A stretch of 64,000 nt of DNA from assembly GCA_917880885.1 (NCBI GenBank), contig OU862910.1, positions 16,814,710 through 16,878,709 of the forward strand. Direction: 5' to 3'. Shown piece by piece: positions 23,601 through 35,600 of the stretch. Both the position numbers and the translations under genes were made by a program. Positions within the stretch are counted from its first letter, which is position 1. Each line of letters begins with the position of its first letter. Source of the stretch: Limnephilus marmoratus (lineage: Eukaryota; Arthropoda; Insecta; Trichoptera; Limnephilidae). The notes under the pieces were generated by a model, which worked only from the letters and a program-made list of their open reading frames with translations, made no database searches and was not told where the DNA came from.

Positions 23601-26600
23601 AATGACAATCGATAACATTGTACTAAGGTTTGTTTTTCTTTCCACTCCAGCCGAATTCACCACGTATGTCAACAGACAATAAATTTGAAGCTACGGACAA
23701 TGATACATATTTACATTTGCCGAGCATGGCTAATAAGCAGGCAGGCAACAGCTGCATAGTGTGTAAGAAGGCTGCCAGAGCTAGCAGTATCTACTGCAGC
23801 GACGCCTGCATCCTAAAGCACGCGCAGGAATCTTTCAATGTTACCAACCAGCCCCCTGCACCTAAAGTCCACCCTGTTAAAAATATGCCTTTAAAAAATA
23901 ATCCCGATACAACAAGGGTTAGTTATACTCGTTATTTTACTTTCAACATTTTATTTTTATTTATACCTCAAATCTCTTATGGCATCTGCTTATAATAATT
24001 ATTTTGTCGTGTTTCAGGTAATTGTGTATGAAAGAGAAACGGGGAGATGCCTTGCAGGCCCGAGTGCCCCCACAGCTGCAAATCTAAAAGTGTGGCTCCA
24101 GGATAATCCCACTTTTGAAGTTGTTCAACCCGGAACTATGAACAGACCATCCATTAACATTAATAAAGAACGCACTAAAATTAACACTCAAAAGGTGCAA
24201 TCCGTTTTAAAGGTCAATCAAGACAAGCAGATCATATTGATGCAACCGCCCAAAGGGAACCCGGCCAATAGGAACCAAGCTCAGCCCAATAAACCTTTGA
24301 CCCCTAAGACACCTGCCCTCAAAGTAGTCCCTGCAAAGCCCATTACCCCTAAAACGCTCACACTGAAGATCACTTCTCCTAAAGAGCAGGTCACACCCAA
24401 ACCAACTACGCCCAAACCACCTACCCCCAAATCAACTACCCCCAAACCACCTACCCCCAAACTGCAAATTCCAAAGCAGCTGACTGTAAAGCCTGGACTT
24501 AAATCACCCCCGACACCCAAAACTCCAACATCGCAAAAGGTAATCATTTTCTTTATTATTTGTGATTCAAGTTTGCTTTCAACATCCATTTAATAAAGGA
24601 ACTTGACAATTTTTCTTTTTCATATGATTCTGTTGCATGAATGTTGTGGATTTATTATTACTCACGATCATCACAAAACCTTTTATTTTCCCTCCATAGT
24701 TCATCTGCCATAATATAAAGTTTTTTTTTTTTTTGAGAAAGCCCTTACCTTAAGTTTGATATAACATTTGAATGAATGGTTAGTTATGATGAATTATCTT
24801 CCGTAGCAACCTTCGCTGAAATCTCCCACCACCCCGACTTATCACAAGCGAGAGGAAGGTAGACCAAGAATGAACAGCATAGAACCTATACGAGAAAACG
24901 TGAGAAAAACTCTCCAAGAACAACTCAGCCTGAGAATGTCTGAAACTAAAGACGTCAAATTCACGTCGAGTGAGATTCATAAGTATGCCGTGGACACTGA
25001 ACTTGAGCTGCATGATCTCTTCAGGGATGTTGGCATCAAATACAAAGCTAAATACCGATCGCTGATGTTTAATTTGAAAGACAGGAAAAACCTTTCCCTG
25101 TGGGAGAAGATCTGTAACCATTCTATTACACCCAAACAATTGGTAAGTTATTATACTAATTATTTATATTATTAGCGCAATACTGCTGAAAGTGTGTATT
25201 TATAAAGTATTTACCTCAGGATCACATATCATTCATTGCCTTTCAAAAACCATTACTACTATTATACATTTGAGCGTTTGCGTTAAGGTTAAACGTAACG
25301 TATGTTATAATCTGCGCATTCACAGATGGCGTCAATTAAATTATTTTAGGTTTTTAACACTATTTGCACGTTGTGCTTTAAATATTTAGACGAATTAATT
25401 GTTTGCACCTGTACATATTCAATATGAACTAGAATAAATAGTTTAGTGCATAAACACACCCAAATCTTTCAAGAAAGGCTGACAAATCCAATTTTGTTTC
25501 GGTGACTCAATCCAATTTTTTATTTGTCAGCCGTTCTTGAAAGATTTGAGTTTGTTTATGGACAAAACTATTTATTTATTATTCATATTAGATATGTACG
25601 GGCGCAAACAATTAGTTTACCTTAATATTTTAAAGTGTAACATGCAAAAAGTATTAAAAACCTAAAATAATTTAATTGGCGACATCTGTGAATGCGTATA
25701 TTACAACGTACATGACGTTTATTTAACCTTAATAATTGAAATACGAGTCGAGCGACCATGATTTTCGAGCTTTTGATTTAGAAATTTCCCAAACTCATAA
25801 AAAAAAAATCATGTCTCTGAATTTTAATAAGGAGGCATATACACTGATTGTGGTGCTACATAGTCAATTATCCACCTAAATTTTACTGTTTATACCATAT
25901 TTTTAGGTTTATGAAAAAATTATTAAAATATCTTAAACTTTATAAAGGCATGAATTCTGCATCTTAGTTCCTTTGAAATTGCAGTTTGTGGTTCTTATTC
26001 AGGTCAACATTGGATATTATTTTATATATCTATGTGTTGTCTATAGCCTACTTGATAATCACAGACAAATATATATATATTAGAAGACTCAATTTTTAAT
26101 AAATTGTAATCAGCTGTTCGAAAGTTGTGTATGAAATTTTTTTTGTTGAATTTGGGTTCGCGAACTGTCAAAATTGAATGCATTAAATTAGAAAATTGAA
26201 TCTATTTACCACAAAAAATTGGTATTACATTAGAAAGATACATTCTCTGTTATCAATAAGAATAATCTCGATTCTTGCTTTCAATTAATAATTTTTCACA
26301 AAGCCTATTTTTTACAATGTAAAAGACATGACACGGCAAATTCACGCAAGGAAAACAGTCACAATTTTTTTATTAACATGAGTTGAAAACATGTTAAATT
26401 GATAATTCAATTACGAATATACTGTTATAAATATGTAATAAAAATTGAATAAAACTAACACTCACTCCATTTTATCAAGTGCACTTTCGCGAACAAACTT
26501 TTGTTAACTTGAGAATAAACAATATTGGAATTTAGATGCATATAGAGAATCGGCCACAGGAAGTGAATTTGAGACATTTATTTATAGAATGGGACAGTCT

Positions 26601-29600
26601 CCACTAATGCAAAATGTAGATCGCGAGATGGTTTAAAAAAAAATTACGTTTTACGAAAGGTGGATAAATTTGCCACATTATGGTAAGCGATCGCTCAATT
26701 TTCCTTATAATTTTATTATATGGATGTTAAAAATTTACCTTTCGAATGAACACCGTTAGTAAACCTGAAAAATCATCTGTAAAAAATTTAAACAAAACAA
26801 TACACATTTCAAATATAGAATTATTAATTAAATAATTTTCTGATTGTGGGTAGGTACCTACTTTATTGCTTGCCTTCACACAAGCACCAGTTCCATTTTT
26901 TTAAATTACAGAGCAAATTTTGTTTCATTAAGTGGGAACATTCAAATCACAGACAACCAACTATACGTTTAATTATTTAGTTATCCAAAAGGAATTGTAA
27001 GAAGAATCTATATAAATAAAAATGAATTGCCGAAATGTATGTACTCGCATAACTTCCGAATGACTGCATCAAATCGGATAATTCTTTTTTTTTGTGTGTT
27101 CGTTATTATCAGGACAAGGTTTGTATAAAACTACTGGTGAGCTCCGGCATTATGAAATTTGTATAAAAAAAATTACAATAGGTGGCACGCGAGCTGTTTG
27201 AAAACTGAATGTACCGGAACTGAATGTATGGAATGCGGGAGGGGGGGGGAGAGTGGAGTGGGGAGAGGAAAGGTGGAGGAGACGGAGTGTGAACGCAAGA
27301 GGGGAAGGGGACGCGGGAGATGAAGGGGAACGGGAACGGGATGAATGGGAAAGGACACGCATGGAGAAACAATTTCTTTATTAAATGGCATAGCAACGCT
27401 GCCGGGAACCAGCTAGTAAATAATAGATTGTTCAAAAAATAATTCTTTTGTATTTATAATTGATTTTTAAATTTTCAAGATGGAAGTCCAAAATTATTGT
27501 TAGATAGATGCCCAAAATAGAAAGTGAATGATTGTGTTGTTTGCTTATTTCCAGGTTCGCTTATCAGCTGAAGAGTTAGCTAGCCAAGAGCTGGCTCAGT
27601 GGAGAGACCAGGAAGTGAAGCACCAGCTCGAACTCATCAAGAAATCAGAACTAGATCTTCTCTCTTGCAGTAAGACATATGTTCTCAAGACACACAAGGG
27701 AGAAGAGGTAACTTTTCTTTAACGGTTTTAACTTTTTTGGTGATTAGAATTTCCCATCTCCTTCCCTCCCCACTCCCTCCAACCTTACAACCTACCCAAA
27801 TTGGAGATGCCATAGTCCCACTGGCTCTGGTTAGTAGCAGGGCCGTATTTACACTTTTCATTAGTATAGGCCACTTCATTTGCGCCGCCCCCCTCCTTCT
27901 TCTTAGAAATTGCCACCTATCTTAATATAGGCTGCCTGCAGCTGGTGACACACAATTTTAAAAATAAATATTCAAAAATAGGTTAAGTAGGTAAAAATAA
28001 ACCAATGAATTATTCTCAAAGTAAAAGTAACATAAAACAAGATTTACAATTTTTTTACGGGATTTTTTATTTGTCTAAATCATCTATAAAATAGATTCAT
28101 TGTTAAATCAATATCTTTGTTTTCACTATTTTCTTCGATTTTTTTGTAAGGAGGAGGTTCAAATAGAAGAAACACTTATGAAAAAAGGGGAATTCTTTTG
28201 AAAAATTGAGTTCGGATGAAAATTGTGACCTCCAGGAGTTACACAAATTGTCCAGCCGGATGGCGACTTACAATGCGCGGCAGCTGATATCTCCGTTATT
28301 TTTTTGAGGAAAATTTTAGAATATACTGTTGAATGTATGTGTAAAATGACCCCAAAGTATAAATAAAATATATATACATTCCTTGTCTTAAAAAATTTAA
28401 TGAAAATCACTAAAAATACGCCGTCCTACACCTATTTCCCCCGTTAAACGCTCGTTCGCCGCGTGCAATAAAGATAGACAACTGCCTAAGATTTTTGTGA
28501 AATATTCGCACTAAAATCACACATCCCATATTGGACGGTTGGGCATTGAACGATACAAATCCGCGGTCCCATACGGGACCACTGGGCGTCTAAAGGTTTA
28601 CAGTCAGAAAACTCTAGCTATCCACAGTGACTTTTTTTATAATCATACACAAACTTAACGGCTTACCAAAGCGAGCGAGCGCCGCCCCCTGAACTCTGCC
28701 GCCCCTAGGCCGCGGCCTACAAGGCCTATTGACAAATCCAGGACTGGTTAGTAGGGAGCAGTTGGAACTCTTGTGCGGTATTTACGTTAAATAAATTTAT
28801 TTATTTGTACTATTATATCACTTACATTAAAACAATCCAATTATAAACAGTCAGTTAATATACAAATAGGTATGTACACAAAATTACAAAAACCTACTCG
28901 GCCAAAGGATACAAAATATCTGACTAAAATTATCTAAAAACCCACTCAAATGTCAAATGATACAAAAAGAGGCAACAGACATAAGTAGGGCTCGGATAAA
29001 TATGTAGTAAAAAATTCAAAATATGTACATATAATATGGAATAAAAAATGTAAAATATGGAGTATGAAATAACAATATCTTTTATATTAAACAATGTTTA
29101 TTGTGAAAAATTACTATGCAGTAACAGTTACATTAAAAAAATATAAAAAGATAGCGAAATGTTCAGGTAATTCAAATAAAAAAATTAAGTTTTATTCATC
29201 TTCCTCTAAATCTGTCTTATTAAATTGCTTTACACATGCTTTTTTAAATTATCGAAATTAAAACTTTTTCGATTTGATCTAAATACAGCCTTATATTGGC
29301 TGAAAGATCTTTCCACGACACATGTTGTAATGGGAGCGTACTTAAAGACACCTAGTTCCGAAATTGTGTAGGCACGTCTGCAGTACTCTCAAAGCTTCCG
29401 CTCAGAACTTTATTAATTTGTCTAAAATATACTTTACTTGATAAGCAAAGGTTGTTTATCCTTGGGCATTTTGAAATTAAACTGATAGGTACCTAGGCAG
29501 TAGTAGTAGATGACTTAAGTACGTAAAAATAAAAAGACGCGCAAGCAAGTAGAGGAAGATAATCAAAAATCAAATTACGACGAATAATATGCAAGAGAAA

Positions 29601-32600
29601 TGAAACACGCGCGGCCGTGTGGTGGCGAGAATGCAAACACGTAAAATTATATCAATTTTTGTGAACTAACTCATGTTTTATGATATAAAAATCGAAAATA
29701 TGGATGATTGTGATATTTTTTGTAAAATATGGACTTAACCGTAATATATAAAAAATAGTTTTTCACAATCTATGTATGATAATCTAGGCAGAGAACACAT
29801 ACAAGACCGAAAATCGTGTAAATTAAAAATATGTATTTACATATTAATCCGGGCCCTGGACATAAGTAATACATTATAATTAGCTGAACAATGATTGCTG
29901 CATATTTTTTTAGCAATAGCAGGACATCCTTACAAATGACCGACCTAAATGTCTACTTCAGCATACTCTATATTATATACGAGGGCTGTCTGTAAAATAA
30001 GGTCTCCAAGGTGCTGCGGTCGCGAGGAACAATTTTACGCTCAATCCTTCAACATTGGCCTGTAGTCTGGTTTCCCCTTGCCAAATCCCCACCATGTTGC
30101 ACCCTCTGTGACGCTTAGTCTCGGCGTGGCAGCCGTTCACGATGGAGCTTCCACATGCCGCACCCGCCAGGTGTGAGTTACGCTCTGTAATTGCAGCACC
30201 TTGGAGACCTTATTTTACGGAAAGCCTTCGTAGTTGACACATTTGGGTTAGATTAACTAAACTAGGTGATACTATTTTTAAATGTATTCAGGTGGCAACT
30301 TAAGCTATATTATAAATAAATTGTTTATTTACTGCAGTAGTTGTACAAATATGTCTCATTGTTTAGGTAATGGAGAGCAGAACCACCGACACAACAGAGT
30401 TAGACCCGAACGTGGCCCTGGCAGATATAGTGACGGCCCTGAATCACGTGCCCGGGGAAGACGACAACTCGGACGAGAAGGACAAGGACAGCCGCTCCCC
30501 CTCGCCCCTTCACCAGCGCCACCACTCGCATCCCTCACACCCCTCACACCTCTCGCACCACAAACATTCCAAGTACGTATCAACTATCTCTTTTCTATGC
30601 AGTCAATATGTTGTCTATAGCCTACTTGATGATCACAGGTACAAATATATATTAGAAGACTCAATTTTTAATTGTAAACAACTGTTCAAAAGTTTTGGAC
30701 GAAAAGTTATTTTATAGAATTTGGGTTCGCGGACTTTCAAAATTAAATGCACTAAATTAGGATATTTAATACATTTACCACAAAAAACTGGTATTACATT
30801 AGAAAGATACATTCTCTGCCTATAATTTATCAATAAGGATAATCTCAATTTTTGCTCTTTTTAGTTTAATTAATCGTTTTACACAGACGGGTAATTTTTT
30901 CAATGTGAAAGACATGACTATTTAATTTTTTTTTAGAATAGAATCAAAAAGTGACTGAATTTCAATCTCGATCGATCATTCCTCGGATAATCGTTTTTCA
31001 GCATTTTATTTATTCCAGTCCCGAATTAATTTTGTGCAAAACTCGCAAAAATAGATTACAAATCGTTTAATGCCTGCAGTTTTTGTATTGCTTGTTTTAG
31101 CACACTTGAAGTGAAGTAGCACAAAACTGCACTGTACAAATTGATGTTATACATATTATTTACTCAATCAATCGTTTTTTGAAAATATGAACAATCTTCA
31201 AAAACTATAAAGACACTTTGACATTAGAGGGCGAGTCCTGCCTCGGTGGTAAAGGATCGAAAGAGAGGATCTCCATGTTGTTTTGCGTCAACAGTGATAG
31301 AACTGACATAGCCATTCATTTATCATTGGCAAATCGCAAAAGCCTAGATAATTTAACCCCTCAGAAAATCGCCAATTTGCACTTTAACTCGTCGAATGCC
31401 GCGAGTAAATGGGGTTGGTTGTAACCAATTAGCGTTCGCAAAAAGCGGCAGCCATGACACCCAATGTCCGGCGATTCTGACAGCGTTCTTGAGAAATTTC
31501 GTACATAGAAAGGTCAAAGTTGAAGACCAAAGAATTTTTCCCGCGCATGCGCAAGAACTGCGCACGTTCCCGCGCTCCGGTAAATCATTAATATAAATTA
31601 TATGGAGTCACCAAGCGAATTGCGGTTTTCTCTATGGTAAAGAGCGATAATAGAGCAAGCGATTCTGACCGTGTTCTTCATACACTTTCTTTATACATAA
31701 GGGTCAAAATAGCGTGTCAAAATCAGGACACGCCGGCGCACGAGCGGCAGATGAGTGGTTAAATGTCTTAAACGAAATGACATTTTACGAAAACTTTGTG
31801 TTATTACCGTTTCACAATTAATGCTCTATAAATGAAACATTTCTGAACGTAGCCGAATAGTAATAACTGTTTTAGACAGGTTACAAAATAAGCTTTCGAA
31901 TTATTATATTATAGAATAATTTTACCTACCAATAAAATTTATATTTTGTTTCCATCGATGCCTGGAATCCATTATGAGAGAGAGCCCTTTCTTTCTCTTT
32001 CGCCCTTTTAGTTTCCGTTTCGCGCGTGTTTATTCCCTATATTTGCCCCTTTTTTATTCGACTTGCCACATTTTCTCTCTGCTGGCAACACTAGTGACGC
32101 GCATCTCAGATCACGTGATGTTATTGTTTGTCATATGACTCGTAATGCACCAGGTAGGGATTACCTGGATTCCAGGCATCGATGGAAACAAAATATAAAT
32201 TTTATTGGTAGGTAAAATTATTCTATTTTGTGTTCCGTATCGATGCCTGGAATCCATTATGAGATGTGTTTGCTCTCACCTGGTGATCTGAAAACTTAGC
32301 GTTATATGTGATGCTATTTACACTGGAGTAAAGAATGGAGCCATTGAGTGCTGGAGGTGCTCGCTTCTGGAGTGCGCTATCTCCTTCTGGTAGAACTTCC
32401 GGAAGGTGTGCTCGGACTTCCAATTCCCTCTAGCAAGAATCTCCTCTATGGGGTAGTCTTCCAACCAGTTTAAGGAGGCTACAGCCGAGCGTACACTTCC
32501 CGGTGTTGCGTGGACTCCAGCTTCTCTGAGGACTGATTTGATCCATCCCCCTATTATTGTTTGCGTTGCCGGTTTTGCTTCTCCTGATGTGGTCACAAAT

Positions 32601-35600
32601 AGGTTCTTTAGTAGTGGACCTCTTCTGGCTGTAGAGAGGGCAACGACTTTTCTCAACCATTTAAGGAGGTTGATGTTATCTTTTTGTGAGCCCGTCAGTT
32701 TCCAACCTGATTGTTTGTGGTTGGCTGTGTCGGTTTTTGCCCCAAAAATTGGCCACAGGGTAATAGAGTTCCTCTTGTCGATGAAATGTTCCGGGGTGAT
32801 TCTGAGCAGTGTCAAATCATGAACTCTCCTGCCTGACGCCAGGACGAGGAGTATTGCTGCCCTCCGTGACGCTTCAAACAGCGAGTCTTCTGCGGGGGAA
32901 TTCTTGACCAGCCAGTCTATTACTTGTCTGGGATCCCAGATAGGGGCTTTCTCCTTGGTCCTCCTTGCCATTGAGATTGCCTTGAGAACGTGTCTCACCA
33001 AGAAATCAGAGCTGATTTTTCTTGCATTCTGAGCCGGACCGCAGAAGGTAACAATGGCTGACTTGTGGACCTGAATGGTCCCTGGGGCTAGGCCTCCTTG
33101 AACAAATAGTTGGGCTAGATACCTGGCGACCGTAGTTGGTGGGGGATTGTTGACGTCCACACCGTTTTGAGTGCCCCATTTACGCCACCTATCCCATGCA
33201 GGTTTGTAGGTCTTCAGTGTAGACTCTCTCCAGGATGACTTGAGGAGTTGGCGTTCTTCCTGACTCCATGTTGTCAGGGCTTGTTCCCACCCGCAATTCT
33301 CCAGACCTCTAGTTCCAGATCCTGAATCCTGGGAGGGGGTAGTCCTGTCGATGTGTCTATGAGGACTCCCTCTAGGCTGCGCAGGCGTATGGGAGGTTCG
33401 TCTGTTCGCTGTTTTAGGTCGCTTCTCCAGAAAGTCTTCTCCCATTTTGGGACGACTAGAAGGAACATGCCCTTTGCCTGATTTAGGTGGGTGAGCACTC
33501 TCGTAACGAGGTTTGGCGGAGGGAATACCCAAGCTAGATTGTAATCCCAAGGTTGACTGAACGCGTTGGGAAAGCAGGCTAAGCAGTCGCTTGAGTCTCT
33601 GGAGACGTATGTTGGTACCACGTGAGCAGTGGCTGAAGCGAACAGGTCTATTTGAGGGCGACCCCATTTTTTGAATATCTCCTTCGTTGCCGGACTTAGT
33701 AGATGCCACTCTGGGAGCGGTGCGCCCCGAGAGAGACGGTCCGCAATTCCGTTGTATCTTCCTGGAATGTATTGGGCTGTCAGAGATATCTCCATCTGGT
33801 CTACGAAATCCAGTAGCTCCCGCGTTGTTTCCAAAAGGGCTAACGATTTTGTACCCCCTTCCTTGTTGACATAAGCCACTACTGTCTTGTTGTCTGTCTG
33901 CAATAAGACATTCGTCCCTGCCAGGGCATGAGCTTGATCTTTGATGACCTCTAACACGGCGTATGCTTCCTTCCGGTTTGAGTGCCATAGTGCCTGTTCC
34001 CCTGTCCATTGGCCCGCAACTGTGGTGTCGTCTATTTGTCCGCCCCATCCTGTGTCCGCTGCGTCTGTTGTCAGGAAGTGATGGAAAGGGAGAGGTTGAA
34101 TGGGGCTTGTCCTTCCAATGGCTGCTAGCCACCACTGTATGTCCTGCCGTGCTGCGTTGGGCAGAGCAACGGGCCGCGATGGTTTCAGGTGCTGTATGCG
34201 GCGGCTGAACCTCTGTAGTCTGCGGCAATGCAAGCGACCACGAGGGTTCACAAAATTTGCAAAGTTGAGTCTTCCCAGTAGACCGAGAGCCTGCCTGGGA
34301 GAGCAACTGCCGACTTCCAAGGGAACCTGCAAGGCTTGGCGTAGACCAGCGCACTTGCGGTCGGAGAGAGACTTTTGATCTGCTCTCGTGTCCCATGTTA
34401 TACCCAGGAACTCCAACTTCTGGGTGGGTGTCAGGACACACTTGTCCGGGTTTATGCACCAGCCTAGCTGTTGAAGTGTGTGCACTATAGCAGCGGCTTG
34501 GGAGGTGAGAAGATTTCTGGACTGGTTTGCTACTAAGAAGTCGTCTAGGTAGACTACAATCCTGAGTCCCTTTTTCCTTAGTAGTTCCGCTACCCAGTTT
34601 GAGAGCAGCAAGAAGATCCTTGGCGCTGATGACAGGCCGAAGGGCAGACATGTCATCTGAAGGAGCTCTCCGTTGTACACGAGGCGCAGGAACTTCCGGT
34701 GTGATCTTGCGATCGGCGCGTGGAAGTAAGCCTGGGAGAGGTCGACTTTTATCAGCCAGTCGTCGGGTTGGAGGAATTCCGGGACCCGAAAATGACTGAA
34801 GAGTCTGAAGGGCTTTGAGTCTATGAAGACGTTCAAGGCCTTCAGATTGAAGATGGGCCTGAGGGTGTGGTCTGATTTGGAGGTAAGGAACAGACCTGAC
34901 AGGAAGCTTGGGGAGTCGTCTGCTGCCTCCAGGATTTTTGATGCTTTCATCGTTTCGATGTGTGCGGTCATGCCTGGAGACAACCTTGTCCTGAAATTCT
35001 GCTTCAGCTCGGCCGATGGGAGCGCCAGAGGAGGTTTTGATATGAAGTGTATCCGTGCTCCTTTTAGAATGTTCAGGATTAGCGGTGATGCTCCCAGCTC
35101 CCTCCACACTTCCTGATACGCCTTTAGGCGTCCTCCCCAGAATGGCTCCGGCCTCCAGTCACCTCCATCGCCTCCTACCCCGATCGCTGGCCGCCTTGCG
35201 AGAGGGCTCTGGCTTTTTGGCGGGCTGCCTGTACGTCCTATCTTTCTCCGGCCTAGGGGCAGGCCGAAAGGGCTTCCTAGGTCGGGAGGGTGGAGCCTCT
35301 ATCACCGGTCTTGCTGCTTGTGAGGTAGAGGGTTGAGGTTGACGGGGGATATAGGACGAGGATGCACCACCGAATATCTTGTCTCGTCCCCCGTTTGCCA
35401 CGATATAGCCTGCCAGTTCCTCTTTATTAAAGAGGTGACTGGCGCTTGGAGGAATCCTGGCAAGGCCTTCCTTAATGTACGGGTCCCTTACTCCCTCTAG
35501 CAGGGCCTTTCGCCTACTTTGTAAGCATTCCGTTCGCCTTCCGCATAAAATCTGTAGGACGTCGTCTGTGGTCTTACTATAGGTTGATTCCTTGGCAAAC

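Noticed and set aside
27109..27435. Pro/Ser/Phe-rich minus-strand frames of about 70-108 codons
   Set aside because: They are the complement of a purine-rich stretch in a non-autonomous Helitron, and several frames are open at once.
31932..32265. Inverted repeats here as a CRISPR-like or attachment array
   Set aside because: They are fully explained as the DIRS terminal repeat and internal complementary region.
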